This document shows, piece by piece, positions 25,850 to 35,407 of a stretch of DNA of 64,000 nt. Numbering within the stretch: position 1 is the stretch's first letter; every line of letters begins with the position of its first letter. A model generated the notes under the pieces. The model did no database searches. It saw only the letters and a program-made list of their open reading frames with translations, and had not been told where the DNA came from. The DNA is from TMP-86 sp046347195. GTDB taxonomy: Bacteria > Pseudomonadota > Gammaproteobacteria > Steroidobacterales > Steroidobacteraceae. The translations under genes and the position numbers were made by a program. Where the stretch lies: contig JAXMGQ010000002.1 of assembly GCA_046347195.1 (NCBI GenBank), positions 1-64,000 of the forward strand. The letters run 5' to 3'.

Positions 25850-28163
25850 ATGACAACACTTGCTCGGCCGGTCGGCCATCCACGGTCCGCCATCCTCACG
25901 CTCATCCTCGGCTCCGCCCTCGCCATTCCCCTGGCGCAGGCGTCCGAGCAGGTGCTCGAGGAGGTCACGGTCACCGCACAGAAGCGGCAGCAGCGGCAGG
26001 AAGACGTCGGCATCTCGGTGACCGCGTTGTCCGGCGACCAGGTGCGCGAGCTCGGGTTGCGAAGTCTCACCGACGTCGCGGCGCAGACGCCCAGCCTGTC
26101 GGTGGCGGCACCTGGGTTCCAGCGGCAACCAGAATTTCACGCTGCGCGGCGTGGGCCTGAATGACTTCTCGGAGCACAACGAATCGCCGGTGGCCGCTTA
26201 CCAGGACGGCGTCTACCAGGCCACCATCGCCGGCATCAACTCGGTGCTGTTCGACATCGATCGCATCGAGGTGCTGCGCGGCCCCCAGGGCACGCTCTAT
26301 GGCCGCAATTCCACCGGCGGTCTCGTGCAGTTCGTCAGCAAGCAGCCGACGGCCGAGTGGAACGGCTTCGTCGATGCCAGCTACGGGAGCTTCTCCGAGA
26401 AGCGCGTGGAAGGCGGCTTCGGGGGACCCATCTCCGACAACCTGCAGTTTCGCCTCTCCGGCATCTACCACCACAACACCGGCTGGGGCCGGGCCACCCA
26501 GCCCGGCGTTGCGGCCTCGAATGGCCTGGACCAGGCCGGCGGCCGGATCATGCTGAAGTGGCTGACCGGCAATGGCGGATCCCTGCTCTTCAACGTCCAC
26601 GCCAGCACCAACCACGCGACGGGCCCGGCCTATACACCACTGGCGAGCATGTACGCCCCCGACGGCGTGACGCAGATCGCGACGCCGCCGAACGTGGTCA
26701 ACCCCACCTGCGCTGGCCTCTTCGGCCTCATGGGACCCGGCCAGGACTGCTTCGGGTATCGGGACCTGCATTCCTCGCCCTGGGTATTCGACAACAACCG
26801 CCAGTCGTTCCAGGACCTGGACACCAACGGCGCCTCCATCACCTTCGAATCACCCCTGTTCGGCGCCAACTTCACCTCGATCACCGGCTACGAGCGGGTA
26901 CACAAGCTCTATGGCGAGGACACCGATGGCGGCCCCGTGCCCGCCATCGCCGTCACCAATCCGGTGGAGAGCAAGCAGTACACGCAGGAGCTGCGGCTGA
27001 GCAACAAGAACGGCGCCCTGTTCTGGACGGCAGGCCTGTTCTATTTCTACCGGGACATCCGTGCCGGCTCCGACACCAATCTCGCCGGCGTCGGCTTCGT
27101 CGACGATGACTTCAACGACGAACTGCGCAGCAAGTCGGCCGCGGCCTTCGGCCAGCTCGAGTACTCGATCAACTCGAAGCTGACGCTGATCGGCGGGCTG
27201 CGCTTCTCCCACGAGGACCAGTCGTTCAGGCTGCTCAGCGTCGATCACACTGGCCTCACGCCCGTGATCCTCGGCATCACCACCGATCCGGTGCCCGACT
27301 ACAACGTGTTCCCCTTCACGGGCGGCACGACCGCGGATCCCACGCCGTATCGCGACCGGCGCAAGGACAACCTGGTGACCTTCCGCGGCGAAGTCGATTA
27401 CAAGCTCACCGAGGACTCCCTTTTCTACGCATCGATCTCCAAGGGCACCAAGAGCGCCGGCTGGAACGGGGCGATCGACGGATCCTTCCTGATCGGCGCC
27501 AGCACCGCCGACAAGATGGCCTACGGACCGGAGAACCTGATCGCCTACGAACTCGGCTTCAAGCAGTTCGCGCGCGGGCTCTACCGCCTGAACGGTTCGG
27601 TGTTCTACTACGACTACAAGGATTTCCAGGCATTCACCTTCAAGGGACTGACGCAGCAGATCGGCAACCTGCCCGCCACCGTGAAGGGAGCGGAGCTCGA
27701 GTTCGTCGTCACGCCGGATCGCCATCTCGACCTCACCCTGGGCGCCAGCTACCTGTCGACGCAAGTCAAGGGCGTGATCACACCGGTGGTGGGCGGTGGC
27801 ACCGTGACGAACGATCCGCAGATGGTGCTCGCGCCCAAGTACTCGCTGAACGGCATCGCCCGCTATCACGTCAATGTGTTCGGCACGCGTGAACTGGCCC
27901 TGCAGCTCGACAGCCGGTACACGGGCAAGCAGTTCTTCGACCTCAACAACAACCCGATCGCCACCGAGGGCGGACAGGCCGTCACCAACGCATCACTGAG
28001 CTTCTCCGATCCGGCCACGCACCTGTCGGCATCGATCTGGGTGAAGAACCTGGCGGACCGGCGTTACCGCCTGTACGCCATTCCCGTCACTGGCCTCGGG
28101 TTCACGCAGCAGATGTACGGCGCACCGCGCTGGTACGGAGCTTCGCTGAGCTACAGGTTCTAA
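25850..28163 (+). pseudogene. TonB-dependent outer-membrane receptor, one frameshift
   Basis: ATG 25850 follows a GAGGGGG ribosome site. A signal peptide (SAILTLILGSALAIPLAQAS) leads to the TonB-box-like stretch EEVTVTAQKR and the plug. The frame breaks at about 26114-26118: removing one G or T restores LSVAAPGSSGNQNFTLRGVG and continues into EVLRGPQGTLYGRNSTGG and a full 22-strand-type barrel that ends SLSYRF, the terminal phenylalanine expected by the BAM machinery. The repaired protein is about 770 residues. The upstream AraC-type repeat suggests it imports the large or hydrophobic substrate of the surrounding catabolic locus. A single base slip suggests sequence error more than decay. Confidence 0.82.
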
Positions 28164-28200
28164 AAGCGCTGCGCCGGGATGAAGGGCGGACGCCGGCACA

Positions 28201-29160
28201 TCACCCGGCGATCGTTGCTGCGACCACATCCTCCAGTTCGATCACGACCTGGCCTTCGGCATCCAGTCCCTGGTTCGAGCGCGTGATCCAGGCCAGCCCC
28301 GGTCGGGCCGCATCGAGATTCACGTCCCGAGCCACCGACCGGTAGGCAATCGTTTCGCCCGCAAACACGGGGCGATGCCATCGCAGGTGACGCAGGCCCT
28401 TCGGCTGCACCACCCAGCGCGAATCCTCCGCCAGCGCGGCCCACGCCACCGCGGTCTGCAGCCCGGAAGCGCACAGGCGCCCGAAGAGTGAGGCTCGCGC
28501 GGCTTCAGCATCGATGTGGAACGGCTGTGGGTCGAAGGCACGGGCAAAGGCGATGATGTCCTGGGCATCGAACCGGTAGGAACCGAGTTGCGCAATGGCA
28601 CCGGGACTCACCCGGTGCCAGGCGCTCCAGGGATCGGGCATGCGTGCCATCCTTTGCTCGCCGCCGGGCGGCACATAGTGAACGTCTGCGCATCGAGCCG
28701 ATGCCGCGGACACCGATGCGGCGGACGCCGATGTCGCGGACAGCATCGGCGCCTCCGCAGCATCGTCCCGCCGGAACATCATCCATTGCGACACGGACAG
28801 CACGACCTCGTCGTGCTGATTGAGCGTGTCGAAACGGAATCGGGTGAGCCCGATCCCGGGACGCTTGCTGCTGACCCTCGTCTCGAGGGTCTCCCGGCGC
28901 ACCGTGAGCTGATCGCCGGGCTGAACCTGCGCGCCCCAGTCGACCCGCTCGAGACCAGGCGCGCCCTGGCTCGAAGTGCGGGTCAGGAGTTCATCGACGA
29001 TGGCCCGAAGTTGCCGCGCGACCACGAGCCAGCGCATGGCCGCACCGGTTTGGCCATCGAAGCCCACCGCCTCGGCAAACCCGCGAAGGTCGGCACTGGA
29101 TGGCTCGAACCGGCCGCAGATGGCCATATCCCCTGCCCGGAATGCTGCGAAAGTGGTCAC
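28201..29160 (-). CDS. Bimodular MaoC/FAS1-like dehydratase (acyl-CoA hydratase family)
   Basis: A 319-residue double hot-dog protein. The N-terminal half resembles the FAS1-like dehydratase domain (DWGAQVQPGDQLTVRRETLE). The C-terminal half is a MaoC domain in which AFARAFDPQPFHIDAEAARA contains the aspartate and histidine of the R-hydratase motif (D-x4-H). A serine/alanine-rich linker separates the two halves. Such enzymes hydrate enoyl-CoA intermediates, fitting a beta-oxidation-like route with the ligase and thiolase. It is convergent with the TonB receptor. A weak AGCCG...TGCA element on the minus strand just upstream of its start recalls the AraC-type sites but is off by one base in spacing. 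Confidence 0.84.
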   Translation of the reverse strand: MTTFAAFRAGDMAICGRFEPSSADLRGFAEAVGFDGQTGAAMRWLVVARQLRAIVDELLTRTSSQGAPGLERVDWGAQVQPGDQLTVRRETLETRVSSKRPGIGLTRFRFDTLNQHDEVVLSVSQWMMFRRDDAAEAPMLSATSASAASVSAASARCADVHYVPPGGEQRMARMPDPWSAWHRVSPGAIAQLGSYRFDAQDIIAFARAFDPQPFHIDAEAARASLFGRLCASGLQTAVAWAALAEDSRWVVQPKGLRHLRWHRPVFAGETIAYRSVARDVNLDAARPGLAWITRSNQGLDAEGQVVIELEDVVAATIAG

Positions 29161-29318
29161 GGCCCGGAATTATGCAATCCGCGGCTTCAGACCGGAACCG
29201 GCTGCGCATCCAACCACGCCTCTAGGTAGATCCCCCGATCGCAGACGCCAGCCCCCGGCTTCACTGTCCCTACGATTGCGGGAAGATTGGGATTCCAGTC
29301 CAGCCAAGGACCTTGCCG

Positions 29319-30290
29319 ATGAAACGACTCGCGGTGCTGACCAGCGGCGGCGATGCGCCCGGCATGAATGCCGCCGTGCGGGCCGTGGTCCGTTGCGCCA
29401 TCGGCCGGGGCATCGAGGCCCTGGGCGTTCGCAACGGGTACTCGGGTCTCATGAGCGGGGACTTCCGGCCGCTGGGACGCCGGGATGTCGGCGGCATCAT
29501 CCAGCTCGGCGGCACCGTGCTCGGCACCTCGCGCAACCCGCGCTTTCGCACCGAGGAGGGCCAGGCCGAGGCCATCGCGCAACTTCGCGCGCGCGAGGTG
29601 GACAGCCTCATCGTCATCGGCGGCAATGGCTCGCAGAGCGGTGCGCACGGCCTGGACCAGCACGGCATGCCGGTGGTGGGCATCGCCTCCACCATCGACA
29701 ACGACCTCGCCGGCACGGACATCACGCTCGGCGCCACCACCGCAGTCGATGTCGCCCTGCAGGCCATCGACAGCCTGCGGGTCACCGCCGCGGCCATGCG
29801 CCGTGCCTTCCTCGTCGAGGTGATGGGCCGGCACTGCGGCTACCTCGCGGTGGCGGCCGGCATCGCCGGCGGCGCGGAGAGCATCGTGCTGCCCGAGGTG
29901 GACGCCAGCCCCGCGCAGGTCGCCGGGGAACTGGCGGCCTCCTATGCCCGCGGCAAGAGCCACGCCATCGGTGTGATCGCCGAGGGCGCACGCTATGATG
30001 CGGACCAGATCCTGGCCTACCTGAAGGAGCACCGCGATAGCCTGGGCTTCGATGTGCGCATGACGCGGCTGGGGCACATCCAGCGCGGCGGCTCACCCGG
30101 CGCGTTCGACCGGCTGCTAGGATCGTTGTTCGGCGCCGCAGCCGTGGGGGCGGCGGCGGCCGGCCGCCGCGGCGTGCTCATCGGGATGCGGGGCGGGGAC
30201 ATCGCCGAGACGCCGCTGTCGGAAGTGGCGGGCCGGACGAAGCCGGCCGATGCCCGCCTGATTGCGCTCGCCCACACGCTCGCCCAGTGA
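29319..30290 (+). CDS. pfkA: 6-phosphofructokinase, ATP-type
   Basis: ATG 29319 follows AAGGA at a good distance, giving 323 residues. The group A signature is clear: LTSGGDAPGMNAAVRA at the N-terminus, STIDNDLAGTD with catalytic D127 (the numbering coincides with E. coli PfkA), GRHCGYLA and HIQRGGSP. G104 and S124 argue for ATP over pyrophosphate, since PPi enzymes carry Asp and Lys there. The Mg-binding D103 of E. coli is Asn here (IGGNGSQ). It phosphorylates fructose 6-phosphate in glycolysis. It stands upstream of a CBS-domain gene on the same strand with a 31-base gap, so they may be co-expressed. Confidence 0.92.
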   Translation: MKRLAVLTSGGDAPGMNAAVRAVVRCAIGRGIEALGVRNGYSGLMSGDFRPLGRRDVGGIIQLGGTVLGTSRNPRFRTEEGQAEAIAQLRAREVDSLIVIGGNGSQSGAHGLDQHGMPVVGIASTIDNDLAGTDITLGATTAVDVALQAIDSLRVTAAAMRRAFLVEVMGRHCGYLAVAAGIAGGAESIVLPEVDASPAQVAGELAASYARGKSHAIGVIAEGARYDADQILAYLKEHRDSLGFDVRMTRLGHIQRGGSPGAFDRLLGSLFGAAAVGAAAAGRRGVLIGMRGGDIAETPLSEVAGRTKPADARLIALAHTLAQ

Positions 30291-30321
30291 CGTTGAGGAA
30301 CCGACCGCAAGGAGATCGATC

Positions 30322-30771
30322 ATGCTGGTACGTGAAGCCTACACCGCGAACGTGCATTGCTGCGGACCGCGGACCACCGCGGCGGAAGCCGCGCGGATCA
30401 TGCGCCACAAGCACGTCGGCGACCTCGTGGTCGTCGATGACCCGCAGGAGCAGGGAGTGCCGCTGGGCATCGTCACCGACCGGGACCTCACCATCGAGGT
30501 GCTCGGCAAGGGGCTCGACCCGGCCGCCACCACGGTCGCGAGCCTGATGCGAAAGCCGGTGGTCATCGCCCACGCCTCCGAGGACACCTCCGCGGTGCTC
30601 GAGCGCATGAGGCATCACGGCGTTCGGCGCATCCCGGTCGTCGAACGGGAGGGCGAGGTGGTCGGGATCCTCACGCTCAACGACCTGCTGCGCCTGCTGG
30701 TGGCCGATGCCTCGGCGCTGCTCGAGATCATGCGCAAGGGCCAGCAACAGGAACAGCAGCTTCACCGCTGA
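30322..30771 (+). CDS. Two-CBS-domain protein
   Basis: ATG 30322 has an excellent AAGGAG eight bases upstream; a longer in-frame start exists but overlaps the kinase gene. The 149-residue protein is two CBS motifs and little else: AEAARIMRHKHVGDLVVVDD with TDRDLTIEVLG, then VLERMRHHGVRRIPVVEREG with GILTLNDLLRLL. Such stand-alone CBS pairs bind adenosine nucleotides and act as energy sensors for partner enzymes. The partner is not known; the adjacent phosphofructokinase is the obvious candidate by position. Confidence 0.9.
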   Translation: MLVREAYTANVHCCGPRTTAAEAARIMRHKHVGDLVVVDDPQEQGVPLGIVTDRDLTIEVLGKGLDPAATTVASLMRKPVVIAHASEDTSAVLERMRHHGVRRIPVVEREGEVVGILTLNDLLRLLVADASALLEIMRKGQQQEQQLHR

Positions 30772-30803
30772 CGCGATGGAGTGGTGCGCCGGTGGATGGC
30801 GTC

Positions 30804-31217
30804 CTACCTGACCTGCACCGAGCGCAGGTACGCGACGATCTGGTCGATGAGCTGCGCCACGCGCTGCCGGCGCGTGGCATCCTCGCCCTCGAAGCCGTAG
30901 AACTCGCGTCCCCACACGGGCATCTCCGAGGTGCCATGCGCCTCGCGGGTTCTGCGCCCGTCGATGATCTGGTGGATCTCCTCGTCCGGGAACGCCCCGC
31001 CACGCCGCGCGGCCAGCCGGGTGAGGTCGGGCACCTTCTTCTTCAGGCTGGCGGCGACGGGTCCATCGCCATGAGCGCGCAGGCCGTGGCAGCTCGCACA
31101 GAACTCGCCGTACAACTCACCTCCGGTGAGATCCGGCGTCTCGCCGGCATGAACCGCCGCGGCGGCCGCCAGCGCGAGGCCCAGGATGACCAGCGTTCGT
31201 CCGGGAATGCCGTGCAT
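30804..31217 (-). CDS. Secreted monohaem cytochrome c
   Basis: Start chosen at ATG 31217 (MHGIPGRTLV), 137 residues. An N-terminal hydrophobic stretch ending AAAAAVHAGE is a signal peptide with an Ala-x-Ala-type site. CASCH (C40, C43, H44) binds one haem c, and the methionine of EMPVWG is the likely distal ligand. It is a class I c-type cytochrome of the periplasm, probably a mobile electron carrier. It is divergent from the polyamine transporter operon and convergent with the CBS gene, so no enzyme partner is adjacent. Confidence 0.86.
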   Translation of the reverse strand: MHGIPGRTLVILGLALAAAAAVHAGETPDLTGGELYGEFCASCHGLRAHGDGPVAASLKKKVPDLTRLAARRGGAFPDEEIHQIIDGRRTREAHGTSEMPVWGREFYGFEGEDATRRQRVAQLIDQIVAYLRSVQVR

Positions 31218-31307
31218 ATGCCTTCCAAAAAACCCGCGTGGCGCGGAAGCCTCGCCGGATTGTATGCTTGGATTGTAGGATAGTCGACCGACCCACTGGA
31301 GAGACCC

Positions 31308-32360
31308 ATGCAGATCGGGCCATTCACGCGACGCCTGGCCCTGGGCCTTGCGCTGCTGCTTCCCGCGTTGCGCGCGAGCGCCGCCGGCGACCTGAACATC
31401 CTGAGCTGGGAGGGCTATGCCCCGGCGAGCATCGTCAAGCCCTTCGAGAAGGCCACGGGCTGCCGCGTGTCGGCGACCTATGTCGGGTCGAACGATGAAT
31501 TCGTCGCCAAGATCCTCGCCGGCGGCGGCGCCTATGACCTGATCACGCCGTCGAACGACACCACCATGCGGCTCATCGACGCCGGGGCCGTCGAGACCAT
31601 CGACCGCCGGCGCCTGCCCGCCACCGCGGATTTCTTCCCGATCTTCTCCTCCCCGCCATGGATCACCAAGGGCAACGCCTTGTACGGCGTCCCCTACGGC
31701 TGGGGCATCGTGCGCCTGATCCTCGACGCGGATTCGGGGCTGGGAACGCCCGACAGCATCGGCTTCCTGTGGCAGCCGCAGCTTCGCGGCAAGGTCGCCA
31801 TCTGGGATGACATCGAGGCCGTCTACATGGCCTCGCGCTCCCTCGGCTTCCGCAACACCTACGATCTCAGTGACGATCAGCTCCAGAAGGTCAAGGAACG
31901 CCTGCTGGCGCTCAAGCCCAACCTGCGGAAGTTCTGGGCGACCACCGGCGAGATGGGCACGCTCATGCAGACCCGCGAGGTCGTGGCCGGCAATTCCTGG
32001 GAAGCCACCCTCGTCAACCTGCGCAAGGCCGGCCGGCACATCATCGACGTGCTGCCCAAGGAAGGCCGCAGCGCCTATTCGGACAGCTGGATGATCGTCA
32101 ACGGCTCGGGAAAGAACGCCTGCGTGTATCCCTGGCTCAACTGGGTGTCGACGCCGCTGGCGCAGGCGCTGGCGCATGCGGTCACGGGCTTCGGCTTCTC
32201 GAATGCGAAGATGCCGGAGAAGCTTTCCCCGGCGAATCGCCAGCAGTACGAGAGCCTGGGTCTCACCGATCCGAACGTGCTGAATTCGCTCGACTGGTGG
32301 CAGCTCGTGCGCCGCCGCGGGAAATACCTGGAGATCTGGAACCAGGTGAAGGCGCAGTAG
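31308..32360 (+). CDS. Polyamine-type ABC transporter, periplasmic substrate-binding protein (PotD/PotF-like)
   Basis: A 350-residue protein with a signal peptide (LALGLALLLPALRASAAG). The mature start LNILSWEGYAP and the stretch YDLITPSNDTTMRLIDAGAVE are characteristic of PotD/SpuD binding proteins, where WEGY contributes to the ligand pocket. It is the first of four genes for a complete importer (binding protein, ATPase, two permeases). The 90-base upstream gap holds GATTGTA twice (31258 and 31269 region), possibly an operator. The ligand may be a polyamine or a related cation. Confidence 0.9.
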   Translation: MQIGPFTRRLALGLALLLPALRASAAGDLNILSWEGYAPASIVKPFEKATGCRVSATYVGSNDEFVAKILAGGGAYDLITPSNDTTMRLIDAGAVETIDRRRLPATADFFPIFSSPPWITKGNALYGVPYGWGIVRLILDADSGLGTPDSIGFLWQPQLRGKVAIWDDIEAVYMASRSLGFRNTYDLSDDQLQKVKERLLALKPNLRKFWATTGEMGTLMQTREVVAGNSWEATLVNLRKAGRHIIDVLPKEGRSAYSDSWMIVNGSGKNACVYPWLNWVSTPLAQALAHAVTGFGFSNAKMPEKLSPANRQQYESLGLTDPNVLNSLDWWQLVRRRGKYLEIWNQVKAQ

Positions 32361-32394
32361 CGCCCGCCATCCCGGGCCAGCGCGAGAACGACCG

Positions 32395-33504
32395 ATGCCA
32401 GTGATCATCGAAACCAGGAATCTGCGAAAGGCGTACGGCGGGGCGACTGCGGTCCGCGACGTGTCGCTCTCGGTCAACGAGGGCGAGTTCCTCTCGCTGC
32501 TCGGCGCGAGCGGCAGCGGCAAGACGACGCTCCTGCGCATGATCGCGGGGCTCGAGCAGCCCACCTCCGGGCAGGTGATCTACGGGGGAAAGGACATCAC
32601 CGATCTGCCGGCGGCCCAGCGCAACATGCGCATGGTGTTCCAGGACTTCGCCCTGTTCCCGAACCTCACGGTGCGCGAGAACCTCGCCTTCGGCCTGCGC
32701 CTGCGCATCTACCGGGGCCGGGTGAGCGAACAGGAAATCACGGCGCGCGTGGGCAAGTATCTCGAGACCGTGCAGTTGTCCGCGCATGCGGACAAGCTCC
32801 CGCACCAGCTCTCCGGCGGCCAGAAGCAGCGCGTGTCGCTGGCCCGCGCCCTGGTCACCGATCCGCCCGTGGTGCTGTTCGACGAGCCCCTGGGCTCGCT
32901 CGATGCCAACATGCGCAAGGCCATGCAGATCGAGCTCAAGCGGCTGCACCGCGACCTGCGCAAGACCTTCATCTACGTCACGCACGACCAGGAAGAGGCC
33001 ATGGGCCTGTCCGACCGCGTCGCCGTGCTGCAGGATGGCCAGCTCCTGCAGCTGGCCTCGCCCGAGGCCATCTACGCCCAGCCGAACAGCGTCGCGGTGG
33101 CGAAGTTCTTCGGCGCGGCTAACGTGCTCACGGGCGTCGCCGAGAGATCTGCCGATGCCGTGGCGCTGCGCCTGCCTGGTGGGGAACGCATCTGGCTGGG
33201 ACCGAAGGCCGGTGTCGATGCGGCAGCCGCCGCACGCCTCACGGTGATGATCCGGGCCGAGCATCTGAACGTCGCGCCTTCGGGCGGCGGCTCCGCCGGC
33301 GCGCTGCCGGCGCGCGTCACGGAACGCCTGTTCCTCGGTGACAAGGTGCGGTACGAGCTCGAGATGCCGGGTGGCGAGCTGCGGCTCACGGCCCTGACCG
33401 GCGTGTCACGCGGCCAGTTCGATGTCGGCGCCGCCGTCGAGGTGTTCGCGGACCCTTCGGCCATCTGCCTCATTCCGGACACGACGCCGGCGGGTGCGCC
33501 ATGA
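32395..33504 (+). CDS. Polyamine-type ABC transporter, ATP-binding protein (PotA-like)
   Basis: A 369-residue ATPase. Walker A is LGASGSGKTTLLRM, the signature is LSGGQKQRVSLARAL, Walker B is VVLFDEPLGSLD and the switch histidine is in YVTHDQEEAMGLSDR. The C-terminal 120 residues form the TOBE regulatory domain of the CUT1/PotA type. The stop overlaps the next permease start (ATGA at 33501-33504). It energises uptake through the two permeases that follow. Confidence 0.94.
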   Translation: MPVIIETRNLRKAYGGATAVRDVSLSVNEGEFLSLLGASGSGKTTLLRMIAGLEQPTSGQVIYGGKDITDLPAAQRNMRMVFQDFALFPNLTVRENLAFGLRLRIYRGRVSEQEITARVGKYLETVQLSAHADKLPHQLSGGQKQRVSLARALVTDPPVVLFDEPLGSLDANMRKAMQIELKRLHRDLRKTFIYVTHDQEEAMGLSDRVAVLQDGQLLQLASPEAIYAQPNSVAVAKFFGAANVLTGVAERSADAVALRLPGGERIWLGPKAGVDAAAAARLTVMIRAEHLNVAPSGGGSAGALPARVTERLFLGDKVRYELEMPGGELRLTALTGVSRGQFDVGAAVEVFADPSAICLIPDTTPAGAP

Positions 33505-34379
33505 ACGCGGCGGCGAGCCCCACGGGTGCGCAGCGCCGCCAGCTGCTGATCTGGCTGGTGCCGCCGCTCCTGTGGTTCACCGTGTTCATGGTGATCCCGT
33601 ACTGCCTGCTCTTTTATTACAGCCTCGGCTCGACCGAGTACATGACCTTCAAGCCGGGTTTCTCGCTCGCGAACCTCCTCAAGGTCTTCCAGGCCGAGCC
33701 TTATCTCACGGTGCTGCTGAAGTCGGCGCGCATCGGCGCGCTCACCGCCATCGGCGCGACCATCCTCGCCTACCCCGTGGCCTTCTGCCTCGCCTTCCAC
33801 ACGCGCACCGCGCGCGCAAAGTTCCTGATCTACCTGCTGGTCATCGTGCCCTGGTGGGCGGCGTACCTCGTCAAGGCCTATGCCTGGAAGACCATCCTGG
33901 GCACCAACGGCCTGCTGAATGCGCTGCTGCTGAACCTGCACCTGATCCGCGAGCCGATGACGCTGTTCCTGTACAACCAGTTCAGCGTGGTGCTCACGCT
34001 GGTGTACATCTTCACGCCCTTCTCGGTGCTGTCCATCTACGCACAGCTCGAGCGCATTCCCACCTCGGTGCTCGAGGCCTCGAGCAACCTGGGCGCCACC
34101 ACCTTCGAGACCCTGACGCGCATCGTCATCCCCTTGAGCCTGCCGGGAGTCATCGCCGGCGCCATCATCACCTTCGCACTCGCCACCGGCGATTTCATCG
34201 CACCGGCGCTGGTCGGGGGCTCGGATGCGGTGATGATCAGCAACGTGGTCATCAACCTGCTCGGCGTGGCCTTCGACTGGCCCATGGCGGCCTCCATCGG
34301 CATCGTGGTGATCGGCGTGGGCACCGCCCTCATTTCTGTCGCGCAATACCTCGAGCATCGCTCCGAGGCCAGGTTCTAG
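33501..34379 (+). CDS. Polyamine-type ABC transporter permease 1 (PotB-like)
   Basis: A 292-residue membrane protein with about six helices, starting inside the stop of the ATPase gene. The cytoplasmic EAA loop that docks on the ATPase is visible as LEASSNLGATTFETLTRIVIP, slightly longer than typical in wording but with the conserved glycine. It is the first of two permease subunits, followed by the second after nine bases. Function follows from the operon. Confidence 0.92.
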   Translation: MNAAASPTGAQRRQLLIWLVPPLLWFTVFMVIPYCLLFYYSLGSTEYMTFKPGFSLANLLKVFQAEPYLTVLLKSARIGALTAIGATILAYPVAFCLAFHTRTARAKFLIYLLVIVPWWAAYLVKAYAWKTILGTNGLLNALLLNLHLIREPMTLFLYNQFSVVLTLVYIFTPFSVLSIYAQLERIPTSVLEASSNLGATTFETLTRIVIPLSLPGVIAGAIITFALATGDFIAPALVGGSDAVMISNVVINLLGVAFDWPMAASIGIVVIGVGTALISVAQYLEHRSEARF

Positions 34380-34388
34380 GAGGACGGC

Positions 34389-35201
34389 ATGCGTGAACTC
34401 GGCAGCCGGCGCAAGGCCTGGACCCTGGGATGGGCGGTGCTCGCCTTCCTGTATGCGCCCCTGGTCGTCATGGCCGTGTTCTCATTCAACGACAGCGAGT
34501 TCACCAGCCTGCCCTTCAACGGCTTCACCTGGCGCTGGTACGGCGTCGTTCTCGAGGACACGCGCCTGCTCGAATCGGTGTGGAACAGCGTCTACGTCGC
34601 GCTCGGCGTCGTCGCGCTCAGCACCCTGTTCGGCGTGCCGGCGGCCATCGCGCTCGACCGCTACGAGTTCCCGGGCAAGGCCTGGTTCGGCCGGCTGGTG
34701 CTGCTGCCCATCGTGCTGCCCGGAGTGATCACCGGCGTCGCACTGCTGCTGTTCTACATGCTGATGCACTTCAAGCTCTCGCTGTACACCATCATGCTCG
34801 GCCAGGGCACGGGCCTCATGTGCGTGACCATCACCGAAGTGTCCGCGCGGCTGCGCCGCATGGGCCGCAGCACCGAGGACGCGGCGCGCATGCTCGGCGC
34901 CAGCGAATGGGAGGTGCTGCTCAAGGTGACCCTGCCGGGCGTGCTGCCGGCGCTGCTCGGCGCCATGCTCATCGCCTTCTCGATCTCCTTCGACGAGATC
35001 GCCGTCACCTACCTGCTGACCGGCCGGCAGAACACCCTGCCGATGACGCTGTGGTCGCTGCTCCGGCGCGAGGCCACCCCCGAGGTGAATGCCATCTCGA
35101 CGCTGGTCATCCTCGTCTCCATCGTGCTGATCTGCATCGGCACCTGGCTTTCCCGCCGCGGGAGCGGTGAGCCGGTCGCCGCTCCCGGCCACCCGGCCTG
35201 A
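34389..35201 (+). CDS. Polyamine-type ABC transporter permease 2 (PotC-like)
   Basis: A 270-residue membrane protein with six helices. The EAA loop is EDAARMLGASEWEVLLKVTL. ATG 34389 has AGGAGG a short distance upstream. This gene completes the importer operon 31308-35201. After it, CCGCC and GGCGG can pair around a nine-base loop near 35224-35245; this could be a weak terminator before the next promoter at 35332. Confidence 0.92.
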   Translation: MRELGSRRKAWTLGWAVLAFLYAPLVVMAVFSFNDSEFTSLPFNGFTWRWYGVVLEDTRLLESVWNSVYVALGVVALSTLFGVPAAIALDRYEFPGKAWFGRLVLLPIVLPGVITGVALLLFYMLMHFKLSLYTIMLGQGTGLMCVTITEVSARLRRMGRSTEDAARMLGASEWEVLLKVTLPGVLPALLGAMLIAFSISFDEIAVTYLLTGRQNTLPMTLWSLLRREATPEVNAISTLVILVSIVLICIGTWLSRRGSGEPVAAPGHPA

Positions 35202-35331
35202 TCTCACGCTTTCGCGGCCGCTTCCGCCGGGCAAGCTGGCGGCGGGGTGGCCGGCTGCGTGGCTGGTCACGACGATTTACGCAGCATCTTGCTGTTGTTT
35301 GTGCGCACTTCTTGGGTTTCCCGGGCCCTGG

Positions 35332-35361
35332 TTGCGCATTTCAAAAGCCAGTGCATATAAT
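35332..35361 (+). promoter_or_regulatory. Sigma-70-type promoter upstream of the permease-to-oxygenase operon
   Basis: TTGCGC (35332-35337) and a perfect TATAAT (35356-35361) are separated by 18 bases in a locally AT-rich stretch within the 206-base gap after the ABC operon. The gap otherwise shows no gene. The first gene behind it has its GTG start at 35408, so a leader of about 40 bases is expected. Confidence 0.6.
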
Positions 35362-35407
35362 TCTCAATACCGGCAGCCCGGTCGCGGCGTCCGGCTGGAG
35401 TCCCTTG

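Noticed and set aside
35224..35245. Rho-independent terminator after the ABC operon
   Set aside because: The CCGCC/GGCGG stem is short and has no T-run; it is mentioned in the permease entry but not called as a feature.
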